Assembly (NCBI GenBank): GCA_949130485.1
Contig: OX422189.1
Span: 2,737,720 to 2,801,719, forward strand
From: Agelas oroides
Taxonomy: Eukaryota; Porifera; Demospongiae; Agelasida; Agelasidae
Direction: 5' to 3'
Length of the DNA: 64,000 nucleotides
The position numbers were made by a program, and so were the translations under genes. Shown piece by piece: positions 24,701 through 35,841 of the stretch; within the stretch, counting starts at the first letter, position 1, and each line of letters opens with the position of its first letter. The notes under the pieces are model-generated. The model had not been told where the DNA came from. It ran no database searches and was given only the letters and a program-made list of their open reading frames with translations.

Positions 24701-25836
24701 GTTGAGTTATAACACTTGTAGCTTAATAGCCAATGTGAGATTTATGGTTCAATAACTACCGTTGTCCTGGTACTGCACCCTCAGTTTATGCTATCACACT
24801 TTAAATACTCAAACTCAAGTCACCTCCAATGGTTGCTATAAATGAGATGGGTGATGGTCCATATTCACTGTGTCCCCCTATCACCAGCAGCTCTCCTGTG
24901 GGGAGGACTAGAGCACAAGTGGAATAACAGGCGACAGGCAAGTCCCCCACATGTACCCAGGACATGTTGCAATTGCTGGGGAAGTAGGCATGAATGGCTG
25001 AGTAAGCATGAATGGCTGAGCTATAGGGGAACCCTGCCACTGAGATAAGTTGGTTTTTGAATACAACAGGAGTGGACCAAAGTAGAGGTGAACCAGGTAG
25101 CTCCTTCCACACTGATGACTGCTCATCTCCCTCTGAGTGCATGGTGGCTATCAGGGACTCAAGGGAGGTATAGTAGATCTTGCAGTCTTCTGCTTGTGCT
25201 CCACCATCTAGATACCATTTCCCCTCATGAAGAGCAGACTTCATCCATGAACGTGGTCTTGGAAGTGACTGGGCCGTCCTCCACTGGTGGCCATCGTACA
25301 CCTCCACTTCATCTAAAGGACCAACACGACTATCACCTATCCCCCCAGCAACAATAAGATGATTGCCCACATTCACAGCAGATGCTTGATAGCGTTTTGT
25401 TGTCATGGGAGGAAGGGGCTGGGTCCAGTTACATTGCTCATCCAACACCCACAGCTCGTTAGTAGCTATTTCGGTATTAGGCTCTGTGCCCCCAACCAGA
25501 ACCAGCTGGGAATTGTAACTAGTGAGAGCATACCACTGGGTGGGTGTGTCCAGCCTGTCCCACAAATCTTTGGTGAAGTCATAGACGAGAAGGATGGATG
25601 ATGGTTCAGGGGACATGGAACCTCCCCCAATGTAGACTTTGTTCTTCAGGACAACTGCCTGAGCATTAAACACACCAACTGGCATCGTATTACGCGTGCT
25701 CCACTCCAGTGATGTAAGGGGGTGGAGGAGGTTCACTTCAGGCTGGAGGTACAGTAGGATGATCTACAATAAAACCAAGAACACACTTATGAGCAGCTGC
25801 TACATTTGTATATACCTCCACGGGTTGTCGATCCAT
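21763..25836 (-). CDS. Kelch-DEATH-ZU5-UPA-DEATH protein
   Basis: Not a named family member. Exons, all GT-AG and mostly with checked phases: 25816-25836 (MDRQPVE), 24824-25763 (kelch propeller: KVYIGGG, QLVLVGGTE, HLIVAGGIG, LLVIGGH), 24178-24515 (first DEATH domain, PTWQELLKIFRGNQMGEVA), 23934-24096 (charged linker), 23213-23769 (ZU5: GYGLKIHIPQGALP), 23000-23149 and 22751-22931 (UPA-like), about 22625-22660, and 21763-22094 (C-terminal DEATH: IPGKWRDIGLQLGL). ZU5-UPA-DEATH is the auto-inhibited supramodule of UNC5, PIDD and ankyrin. Adding a kelch propeller and a second DEATH domain at the N-terminus is unusual. Likely cytoplasmic signalling, by domain content only. A 1.35-kb foldback (25934-27279) sits just upstream of exon 1, so the promoter may lie inside or beyond it. 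Confidence 0.82.
22134..22504. mobile_element. MITE with TAGTGTTGTTTTAGTTA ends, intronic
   Basis: The left TAGTGTTGTTTTAGTTA and right CTAAAAAACAACACTA ends are inverted. The flanks GTGTCAGC and GTGTCACT agree at 6 of 8, suggesting an eroded hAT-type duplication. A related terminus is at about 51430-51453. Confidence 0.6.
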
Positions 25837-25933
25837 GCTCACACTTGAACCGCCTCGATCACAACTGTAACTCGTACCGTAGATGCTCGAACCCTTTGTC
25901 ACTCTACTATCTATGCTCGAACCGACTAGTCAC

Positions 25934-27279
25934 TAGCCTCGTACCCAGGCCGTTAATTAGGAAAAACGGCCTGGCAACTTCTCCGAGTTCAAACTGTTGA
26001 CTTCCGCTGCACTGGAGTTGTCAGTACCAATCAGATTTCAGAACGCTTCACGTGACAGTTGTAGAGAATTTTAATTGCATCATAAATGCATCACAGTAAT
26101 ATACCCGTCCCGCGGTACCGCTAGCGCTTGGAATGACGCTTTTGTTCGAACTCCTTCCGCTGACTTGTGTGCAACAACTACAGTGCCTGCGGACAAAACG
26201 GATTCTTTATAAAAAAGGACCTGTTCGAGAGTAGCAGTGTCAGGTACTAGTTTAGTAGTCTCGGAACCAGACCCTCGAAAAATCGAAAAGGAGGGTCTGG
26301 TAAATCGGCTGGGGTGGAAGTGTACACTGCGGAATGTTAGGAATTTTATTAATTGCTGAACCTTCCGTAGCCAGTAGAGCTTTCGGCTGAACCAGATACT
26401 CGCAAAAGCGTTCTAATCTTTCCCGCTTGGTGTTTACAGCTTTCTAAAACGAAGCAAAAAGCGAAGACGGCTCTCGTGCGGTTAGCATTCCAATAAACGC
26501 ACATCAGAATGTTAATCAAAAGCCAATCGGAAGTGCGCCTGCATACCGGGCGCAGTGTACACTTCCACCCCATCCGAAATACCAGACCCTCCTTTTCGAT
26601 TTTTCGAGGGTCTGGTTCCGAGACTACTAGTTTAGTACTTACTGTCAGTCGGGCACATCGACATCGGTGAGCGAGAGCGAGTCTACTGCAAGCAGTTCGT
26701 CTACAGATGACAAGTAAGACAGTAACCATCCAATATAAGCCTGTAACGAGTCTACTGGCAACAACAACGCGCTTGCACAATTACGAACAGTCACGTGGCT
26801 ACGATTAATTATCATACGTCTAACTCACGCTAATGTATGGGAGTCAATGGGGAAGCCTTGCAGCTGCACGCAGTTTATAAAAAGCCGTATTTTTTACTGC
26901 AAGTCACGCGAGAATCCGTATCAGGTACTACAAGTCACGTGCGCTGCGTCTGAACGTGCAATGAAATCGAAGGTTCGTATGATAAAATCATTATCACCAT
27001 AGTACCAAGCTATACCGGGAAAAATATCACTCGTTTGTTGCCGTTGGCATTGTTACTCGTGCTGCGCACTCGTAACAATACAGACGGCAACAAACTCGTG
27101 ATATTTTCCGGTATAGCTTCGTACTATGGTGATAATTATATAATATCACATGCATTATCCGATATTCATGGCTTGTATGGGTGCAGCTGTATTCTTTTTG
27201 ACGTCACATCCGTATACAGTTTGAACCCGGGTAAGTTGCCAGGCCGTTTTTCCTAATTAACGGCCTGGGTACGAGGCTA
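25934..27279. mobile_element. Large TAGCCTC-family foldback, 1346 bp, perfect 9-bp TSD
   Basis: The ends TAGCCTCGTACCCAGGCCGT and complement have arms of about 60 bp, flanked on both sides by ACTAGTCAC (25925-25933 and 27280-27288). It contains a second element (26256-26626) and another palindrome with about 60-bp arms (about 26995-27130, TTGTTGCCGT type). No transposase ORF. It is the largest member of the family here and lies directly upstream of the kelch-DEATH-ZU5 gene. Confidence 0.9.
26256..26626. mobile_element. Nested TAGTCTC-family foldback, 371 bp, 9-bp TSD
   Basis: The ends TAGTCTCGGAACCAGACCCT and complement are flanked by CTAGTTTAG (26247-26255 and 26627-26635). The duplication could be read as up to 11 bp because the element ends share bases with the target. 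It is inserted in the 25934-27279 element. Confidence 0.9.
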
Positions 27280-27288
27280 ACTAGTCAC

Positions 27289-28493
27289 ACGAAGGGGTGT
27301 GGCTATGAGATACGTACTACAGACTTAACAGTTGTGCAATAGACTGGCAATGCAGGAGCAATCAAGCTATGATATCATAGTGCTTGTACAGTACATGACA
27401 AAAATGACAAACAGGTTCTGTGTCTTCCTATCTACAGTGCCTGCAAAAGAAAAGCACACAGACAGATAGTAAAGTAGTGTCTCATGTCTAGACAAAGCTA
27501 CAAGTACTGGACTGATAGTAAGTACGAGATTCACTTGGTCTGTGGAATTGCATGATGTGTTGTAACAGCCTACAAATATCTCTTTGGTGGGGCTCATGAA
27601 CACAGAATAGTTACACAGACTTCATGACCGCAAACATACCTGAGACTAGGCTCATTCCCAGGTCTTTCCACTGTCTAGTTTTTGATCACTTACAGTATCC
27701 AGAAACTGAACGGTGGGTTTGCCTACTCCCATTTCTCCGACTCCCACTTGATCTACTCCCTCTTTAGCCCAAAAAGTGGCATTTCTACTTATTGTGAACA
27801 GTTTACGTCAGTTTATATTATTTTTGCATATATACAACAATAGCAAAACAGACATTCCACACATACATTATATGAAACAACATTTGTATCATGTATGCTC
27901 CTTTAACTTTTTTGATCTTATAACCCCCAACTATATACCTCATATCTGACATGAACCTATGATGTCATACTATACCAAAACACTGTTGCCCTGTACGACT
28001 GGAACACTTAACTTTATCTACTACTGTTACAGACAAAGCCATGCAATCACCGTCACTTTGGCATAGCTTTCATTCTTCAAGGAGAAAGTGAAACGCTACT
28101 TTCAGCCTAAAAAGGCATTAATGGGAGTAAGAAAATGGGAATAGGCGAACAGGTACCAAGTCGGAACATTGCATTCTTCTTACAGTTATAAGGAAGGATG
28201 TAGTTAATCTTTATAGCCTGTGACAGTTTAGTCTCATTCCTAGTTTTGGCATGTGGAGGGGAAAAAATAGCCTGGTCAATGGCCTATTCTGATTTTGTCC
28301 TTGTGGTTGCCAAATTGATAATGCAATGCCTTGAAGAATGTAATATGTAACGTCACATAGTTCGAAACTAAGATAAAGCTGTATGAGGTAGCTCAGTGCA
28401 AGGATCGTCTTTTTCGGAGTTTTCAAATGCCAAGGAACGAAGGTTCTCAAACTGTAAAACCTCTGTCAACCTCAGAGAGACTTTGAAACACTT
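27289..28493. other. Intergenic, no gene seen
   Basis: It contains eroded TAGTCTC/TAGGCTC-type half termini (about 27652 and 28238) without clear partners. No splice-supported exon. Confidence 0.45.
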
Positions 28494-29089
28494 TCACTTG
28501 ACATTAAGCACAGGAGCTTTGGAATGAGAGTTGGCAAGCTCAGAATACATACCACCTGTTCACAGAAGTCCTGGCATCCTTCCCTTGGTCCATTCTCTAG
28601 TGCACTGCTTGGCTTTAACAAATGTAGTCTTTCGTTCGCCGCTTACCTTTCTTTGATCACCATTAAAGCAGTATCTGATGTCACTGGTATGAAGCAATGT
28701 GGCTGGAGTACCACCATATTGTGATACTTGGAACAAGAACAGAATAGGTCTTGACCAGACTATCTTTCCTCCCACATGCACAAAAATATAGTCTGGAAAC
28801 AACATGCAACTAAGTTATACCACAACACATATGTCCATACCCGTTGCTTATCTTCTGAGCCTGTAATTCTCTTATCTCTTTGCATCATACGAAGGTCCCA
28901 TTCATCCACTCTGTATCTCCCTGGCTGCAATATTGAGAACGTTCCAATTAAAGTTCACCACTCAACACAACACACATAGACACTCACTTTTCCACTATGC
29001 TCATATCTATCCACGAATCTTAGTGCAAGTCCAGTGACTGTGATGCATCCAACTATGATACCAAACGCAGGCAGCACCTCTGGCCACAT
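28494..29089 (-). CDS. NDUFA1: NADH dehydrogenase 1 alpha subcomplex subunit 1 (complex I MWFE subunit)
   Basis: Small accessory subunit of mitochondrial complex I, with one N-terminal membrane helix in the inner membrane. Exon 1 (28988-29089) encodes MWPEVLPAFGIIVGC and the helix, then RFVDRYEHSGK. Exon 2 (28841-28924) encodes PGRYRVDEWDLRMMQRDKR followed by ITGS, which matches the family's W-x-L-M-x-R-D-R-R-I-x-G region. The family usually has about 70 residues. The final exon (about 28494-28555, reading MYSELANSHSKAP to a TGA) is tentative, because its phase does not match exon 2. A small exon may be missing, or the start of that exon may be misplaced. It shares its promoter with DYNLT2B. 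Confidence 0.8.
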
Positions 29090-29206
29090 CTTGCCCGACG
29101 TCGAGAAAGAAATCACGTGACTTGCGATGTTTGGGTGGGCTTTAGTTGGAATAGGGGGTGTAGCTGGTGGCTTGGCTTGCAGAGACTAGTCCTGAAGAGA
29201 TCTATC
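29090..29206. promoter_or_regulatory. Divergent promoter between NDUFA1 and DYNLT2B
   Basis: The two start codons (29089 on minus, 29207 on plus) lie 117 bp apart, head to head, so this interval must hold both core promoters unless there are upstream non-coding exons. It contains GTCACGTGATTTC (reversed GAAATCACGTGAC), an E-box CACGTG that could be shared. No clear TATA box. Confidence 0.65.
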
Positions 29207-32197
29207 ATGGAGCCGGAAGCTCAGGAAGAGACACGAGCAGCTACAAACGCTTACACCATTCGCCCAGATATCAAAGAAAAGTAAGTTCCTTTCTGCATAA
29301 AAGCTTGTTTGTGTATATATTGGCTACCATGGATACCAGCCAAGGCATGAACGGTCATGTAGAAGCATTTGCAACTGGGATCGAAACGGAATTGAGCGTT
29401 CATGTACTTAGATACTAATTATGAAGCCTGCCGTTTTGAAGTTCGAACCTGTAAATCAAGCAATCAAGAGCTTTGGAAGGGTGATTAAGGGTGATTTTCA
29501 CCAATCAAGATTCTTGATCTTTCCCACTGACCCAGTGAATAGTACAGCATGACTTTGTGCATTGTGACCACATAACCTGTCATAGATGATAGCAAGATAA
29601 TAATACATGTCACTCACTTGAATTCATCTTGTGTAAATCTTGCAGAAGTTGTCGAGCACTATTTATTTGATGATGTAGTTATATTGCTTTATTCTTTGAA
29701 GATCTCAGCATTTTCAGATTTGATTGACTGTACAAGAAACCCACACAACTATATTCAAGCATTCAGAGCTATTTGTTAAACACCATACCTAGCTAGTACT
29801 TACCTTTAGACAAAGGAGGTTCCTTTCACATGAAATCAAGACCACTGAAGTGAGGGGGTGGACTAAATACATTTAGTTGTTTAAAAGCTACCATTTTGAA
29901 ATGGCTTCAAGTCATCTAGTTGACGTCATCTCCAGAAATCTTGAACCACCTTGTGTGGCAGTAGCTAGCAAGTAGTGAAAAAAGTACAGCATGCATTGTG
30001 ACCACATAACCTGACATAGATGACATCTCATGAATTGCTTGTACAACTGTAGGTTTCGTCCTGTGGTGGTGAAGGAGCTAATTCACAAAGTTCTCATGGA
30101 GACACTGAACGAGAAGCAGTACAGCTCAGAACAAGCAAAGACATGGACTAAACAGATCAGTGATACCATCATAACAAGACTAAAAGGTAATAAGATTTCG
30201 TGTTTGGTATATACATGTACGCATCTTTGGATTCTGTAGATTCTGCAGTAAAATCTCCATTACTTTCTAAGCATGCATATACCATACTGCTATTTAGCTA
30301 AAAGGCTTTGCGCTATCATAAGGCTTCTTAACAAAAGGTTTACCATCAAGGGAGGAGCCAGACATCAGTTTATCAATCGTGAATAGCAAGCCACACCTTC
30401 ACCTGCTTGCGTGTTATGCGCGTGTTATTAGCCCGAAGCACAGTAGCGCGCTCAATCATGGATCGTACACGTAGCAATGATTTATATGTACATGTAGGTA
30501 TATTGAATGTAGTCTTGCAGAGCCAGAGTCTGGCTCCATGAGACTATATTGAATGCGTGATGTCACGAAAGCATGAAAATCCCTTCTGGCACCGCTGTGA
30601 GGGGTGAGGGTAGTGTAGCTGGTGAAGGGAAGCTTATTGATGTACAAAGTTTCATACAACGCTTCCTCAGGCCTATGTATTAACTTATATTGTGTTCTTC
30701 CCTATTCCATCTTGGGGTGTAATGTGAGCATGCAGATACCATCGTGCACTTGACTGTAATGCTCCCATACCAACAGTTCAAATGGCAGGGGCAAACATAT
30801 TAACTACATGTGTTCATACAGCCAACTGTTCCATTCAGTTACTCAAAACATTAACTGATTACTTTTGTATGGAGAACATTGTATGGAGAACATTGCATAT
30901 ACACCTAAACTAGAACCTGAGCTGTACAATTCCCATCACTTCTGTCATGTACTTGTTACCTTCTGTGCAGAGTTGAGTAAAGAGCTGCGTGAAAAGCTGC
31001 ATAAAGAGCTGGGTACAGAGCTGGGCCTGGACAGGTACAAGTATGTAGTGCAGGTGGTCATTGGAGAGCAGCGTGGAGAAGGAGTGAAGTGAGTTTATGC
31101 TGCTGCGTATCACCAGGAGTTCGTGAGCACTGTAAAGACAGTTTATAATAAGCTATCCCAAACGGCTTTTGTTGGTGAACTGGGAATGAGACTACCATTT
31201 TTTTGAGAAGAGAGACTAGAATCAAGGCTACTCTCCACCTCTCATTTTTAAGGAGCTAGCCTGGGACTGTAATTCAGGGTCCAACTCAGCAGGTGGGAAT
31301 AAAAGGGCATTCCGAGGGCTGGTATGCACAATACTGCCCAAGTAATAATAGTCTATTCATACAATGTACTAATGAACACTGGTAGGTGAACCTCTGTGCG
31401 CATTTTTGTTGGAGCTGCCAATCAGCTCCAAGTGCTATCTAGCTAGCCTCGTTTCCAGGCTATTGCACAGTCACAAGGCATACTATTTTAAGGCATTGGA
31501 ATGTAAAACCCTTAGCAGCAGTGGAAGACTGTGATATAGATTATGTCTAAATTGTGGAATGAATGCTTTATTGAAAATCTCCTGCTGTATGTGTTTCAGA
31601 CCTTCCTCAAAGCTTGACCATATGCTGTACCTATAGCTAGTGGGACTTTGAACTTGTGACCATCAGGCCACCTGCTGGAACCATATATGTACATGTAACT
31701 CTTTCCTTTGCAGGATGGGTTGTAGGTGTTTTTGGGACTCAGACACTGACAGCTATGCTCAGGATATATTCATGAATGTAAGCATTGCCATGTGACAGGC
31801 AGCACCTCAATGACTTTGTAAATGAAGGAAAAAGAGTCTCGTGAAAGTGATTATACAGTAATTACTAATGACATCTGTGAATGTTTCTGATATCGAATGA
31901 ATGCCCTTGTTCCCAGGCCTTCTCTCTTAATGACTATACGCATGAGCATAGTGCTGTTGTACTGGTTAATTTTGTATCATGCATAATAATCATGAATATC
32001 TCTTTTGCTCAAGTATAGACACATAGTTTTGTAGAATGGTCATCACTGTCATACTTCATGTAAAGCGAATAAACAAGAGCCTGTGATAGCACACTCTCCG
32101 AGACTTTTGCAATGAGTCAATGACTGAATAACACCTTTTTCTCCTTCAGGACACCCTGTTCTGTGTTGCAGCTGCTTACGGTGTCTATTACTACTGA
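29207..32197 (+). CDS. DYNLT2B: Tctex1 domain-containing dynein light chain
   Basis: Light chain of cytoplasmic dynein-2 (TCTEX1D2), acting in retrograde intraflagellar transport. Five exons with matching phases: 29207-29280 (MEPEAQEETRAATNAY), 30053-30186 (FRPVVVKELIHKVLMETL), 30971-31088 (GLDRYKYVVQVVIGEQRGEG), 31714-31777 (MGCRCFWDSDTDSYAQDIF) and 32150-32197 (DTLFCVAAAYGVYYY, stop). The IGEQRGEG and CFWDxDTD signatures and the aromatic C-terminus are diagnostic. Exon 3 starts with an internal ELxKEL-type repetition (ELSKELREKLHKELGTEL), about a dozen residues longer than I recall for vertebrate proteins. Intron 1 carries a direct repeat of about 45 bp (29537-29588 and 29982-30023). The presence of dynein-2 fits a ciliated or flagellated organism. 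Confidence 0.92.
30510..30546. mobile_element. Minimal TAGTCTC-family element, 37 bp, perfect 9-bp TSD
   Basis: A 37-bp near-palindrome opens TAGTCTTGCAGAGCCAGA and closes TGGCTCCATGAGACTA. It is flanked on both sides by TATTGAATG (30501-30509 and 30547-30555). It lies in intron 2 of DYNLT2B. It has essentially no interior beyond the two ends. Confidence 0.85.
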
Positions 32198-32497
32198 TGA
32201 AAAGCATGCAGTAACACACAATTGCATGGTTAATAGTAACGGCCACTGATCACTTTTGCATGTACATATGTTGCAACTGTCCAGTCATCTTATCTCCAGG
32301 GCAACAACATTGCATCATGCACTTTATATTGTATAATGGTATATTATACACCTGCATAAATACTGTTACAATTTGTTAATATTATTCTGCCCTACACGTG
32401 GTTTCTGTCCTAGTACAGATAAGCAGTACATGTACTAAACAGCACAAGAGAATGGATAATAGAACCTATGTGTACACTGCATAGATGTCAGATATGG
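32198..32497. other. Convergent gap between DYNLT2B and UQCRH
   Basis: 300 bp, AT-rich, probably both 3' UTRs. Confidence 0.5.
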
Positions 32498-35166
32498 CTA
32501 CTTTAGCCTCGAGAATAAGTTCTTGGCCACCTGAAGAGACACAAAACAGTATAATATAATCGTGTCTTGTCAGTTAGTGTATAATGTACCCATTTTTCCC
32601 CCCCTCCATTTTTGTATGCTATACAACTACAATGGATTTGAACAAGGTTAGCTATAGGAGCAATGCATGTCCATTAAACTGGCCTGTTTGCACATGTAAT
32701 GCCGGGGGGCGTCAGTCGTCAGCATCAATAGCAAGCCTCTATGGTATAGAATACTCAGGACTTCAGAGCCACATTTCTTTAGTTTGCAATACTAGAGCAG
32801 ATGGTGAAACTCATCACCCGCACTTGGATGTCAGGTAGCCATCTGGAAGAGTGACATATTCTTTCAAAACGGTCATCGTTCAGTCCATGCCAGTAGCTGA
32901 GTGCTGAGCAACTTTGTGCACTCATTCCCGGGCTCTTCCTCCATGTAAGAAAAAGTGTTTAAAAGCTGAGTGTAGGCTGGGAACAACGCTATCTTGCCAG
33001 CAACTGAGCAACATGTTAAAACACTGCACGATTGCTAATACCTAGGCAACCGGGTTGTGCCACTCTTCCTGATGTTCATGCACCTGATGTCTATAAGATT
33101 TGTCAAGAGTGCATGATGATGTCATTTATATTGTGGAGTAAAATGATGTCATGTGCACCTCAGATATGCCTTACTAGGGTTTCTTCTCAATTTAGCACTG
33201 CAAGCAACAAAAGCTAGCTGGATCACAGACCTGGGTACAAAGCTAGCTGAGGTAATACTGCAGATGCACTACACCCACCCACACCAAACGGCAGCCATGC
33301 ATGAGGGAGAACCATGCAGTGTGTCCTCACTTACACATTGATCTACGCAGTGTACAAAGTCAAACAACTCCTGGTTGCAGTCCTCTGTGGTGTTGCTCCT
33401 GCTCTCCACTCTCTCATTGCACGTCTCCAGGACCTCCTGTAGCTTAGCACATGTAGGCAGCTGCCCACACTTCTCTTTCAGCTCGTCCTGAGGGTCTACC
33501 ATGTCTTCCTCCTCTTCGGGAGTCTCCTAATGTGGCAACAAGACAGTGTATAATAGACACTCCATTCATTGGAGTCATCATGTCCATAGAGGCAGTGACC
33601 CCGATTTCATGGTAGCCTTTTTTGCTCCCAGGCCTTCACTGCCTCTGGTATTTGATCACTTCCAGCATGGAAATACGGAGGGGGACGGTCTGGGAGATCT
33701 CATTACGTGCAGCAATATGGGTAGACAGAAGGTAGACACATTGAGGGATGGTACCCAACTGTTATAACTCAAACTTTGTGTTCATCATCCACAGCTAGTG
33801 TACCAAACAATAAGTTTATGGACACTACCTTGCAGGCATTTTGGCCACTAGTCTTTTGACAGACATTACAACTCAAAGCTCTTCATCGGGCACCACCCCC
33901 CAGTGTATTTACCAGTATAGTTGCACATTGGGCGTATTTGGATCTATGTTCTACATGGTAGATGAACTTTGCTGGGAACAAGGCTACTCTGCTGGCACAC
34001 TAAAACATGTTACTCCAGTTCTAAACTACAATGGAGCAGTGATATCACCCAGGGCCTGCTGCTTCATGTTTCTGTGATGAGTATCCAATTATTGGTGGTG
34101 GCCAAATACTGGGGCTTACACTATCTATTATATTTGACAATACAGATGGCTTACAAATGTCAATTAAGCATCCTACTTCTGGAGGGCAAACGCATGATGA
34201 AGAGGCAGATGTACAGCGGACCTTTCATCTTGAGAGAAGCAGCTTCTTTTATCTTTCGGCAGTAATGGTAAGGACCCAATGCAGTGCTTCCTTGCCTGTG
34301 TTTTGCACATAGCTGCACTGAACACACACACTCCGCCTCTTGCCCTCCGGAAGTGAAGTCACGAATTACAACTTTTTCTTCTTCTGGTCATTTACATGCC
34401 TCATGTAGATATGTTTATGACTACGGCCAAATGGAATCAAGCAATCCATGCACTCTTTACGAACTTTGGGCAGCAACATGTTTACTTTTATAATAGAGGG
34501 CGTGCATGTGACGTCATCTGCACATTTCCGCATACTTCCGTATATGCTATACCATCATGAGAGGCAATAAATAGAGAAATTGTACGGCGAAGCCTATTCT
34601 ACAACCTCACTTCAAGGTACGGAGCATGCATTTAGTTTCAAGTTTATATTATGCGGAGAGCTAGTAATGACAGTTAACATACCTGTACAAGAAAGGAATG
34701 CTACTTGTAGGATCGTTGCTAGCGCGGGGAGTTCGACGCACTAGCACTTTAAGTCCCATTAAAAACCGCCCATTTTTCCTATCAAGATGGTGGCATAGCA
34801 ATGGTTGCTATGATGTGATGACGTAAATGCGTGCACTCTATGAGGAGGCGTGGCTAAAATTGAAGCAACAAAGAGGTTTGGAGAGGGGGACAATCACAGA
34901 ATCATGGTTATTGTTTGCCTGTAAAGAATCTTGATTCCAGTCGATACTTTTACTGGCAAGATGTTATTAAAGTGACAAACTACTGGTGGATGATCTACTG
35001 AAAGCAATTTCTCTTGGGTTGGTTGAGTCTGGCCTGAGTGGCCTGAAAAACCAACCCAGCTCATCTTTACACACTAGGCCCACTCAGTGATGCATAATTT
35101 GAGTGACGTACAACCCACCTCCTCTTCAGTTTCTTCTGTTACTACTTGCTCCTCTTCTTCCGCCAT
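32498..35166 (-). CDS. UQCRH: Cytochrome b-c1 complex subunit 6 (hinge protein)
   Basis: Acidic hinge subunit of mitochondrial complex III that helps cytochrome c dock with cytochrome c1 in the intermembrane space. Three phase-0 exons: 35119-35166 (MAEEEEQVVTEETEEE), 33335-33526 (ETPEEEEDMVDPQDELKEKC onward to FDFVHCVDQC) and 32498-32530 (VAKNLFSRLK, stop). The total is 90 residues, the normal family size. The paired-cysteine pattern (EKCGQLPTC, LETCNERV, TTEDCNQE, VHCVDQC) and the glutamate-rich N-terminus fit the family. The start is fixed by the acidic leader. The first intron (33527-35118) contains MITE remnants with TAGCCT / AGGCTA ends (about 33612-33985). Confidence 0.93.
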
Positions 35167-35841
35167 TTTCACTGACCTTCTCCACGAGTGCAAAGTCTAC
35201 AAGTAGGGACATCCCCAGGGTGGGCATTATTTAGAACCAATCGCTTTTTGCTGATCGATCGGGGGAGGATGCAACAGTGATAGGTGAAGACATTGAGAAG
35301 GCTGCAAATTTGCATAGCAGAAGTGCTACCCATGTACTACATGAAAATGCATAGTGATGTGTTTTGCTAGTCTCGCAAGCCAGACCCACTAGTGTTTTGC
35401 ATACATAACGTGAGATGTAGGTTCAGCCAAAATATCAGTAACAAAACCTCATTCCCAGATTCTCAAATGCCCCAAAAGTGTGTGCTGCAAGCCGCAAAGA
35501 GCTGGGTGTTAGCATGGTAAATACAGAGGAGGTCGGACATGGTTGACCTTTGCTAATTGAAACAACTGAGGTCACACTAATTGATCTTGGATATTGCAAG
35601 GTAGAAAGTTTTTTAGCTTTTTCTATGACTGGATCCAGCCTTGAATCCTGATTTGAAAACTGGGGCCCACCTCGGTGAAAGCCGAGAGAGCTAGCCTGTT
35701 GAGATACGAAAAATCAATTAGTGTGACCTCAGCCATTTTAATTAGTAAAGTTCAACCATGTCCGACCTCCTCTGTGGTAAATAGCTCAACATATTAAATG
35801 TCTTCCATGACTAATCTGCTAATGCTCTGTTTGTTAGGGTG
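35167..35841. other. Divergent intergenic region UQCRH-HSDL1
   Basis: 675 bp between divergent genes. It holds one hAT-like MITE (35524-35774) and a lone TAGTCTCGCAAGCCAGACCC terminus at about 35370. The HSDL1 start exon has an apparent acceptor (TTTGTTAG) just upstream of the ATG, so a 5' UTR exon probably lies here. Confidence 0.5.
35524..35774. mobile_element. hAT-like MITE with CAGAGGAGGTC ends, 251 bp
   Basis: The ends CAGAGGAGGTCGGACATGGT and the exact complement are followed by inner arms (TGAGGTCACACTAATTGAT and complement). It is flanked by TGGTAAATA (35515-35523 and 35775-35783): a 9-bp direct repeat, or 8 bp plus a chance match. Confidence 0.8.

Noticed and set aside
26349-26780. 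143-codon minus-strand frame
   Set aside because: It spans one arm of a nested foldback element and has no recognisable domain.
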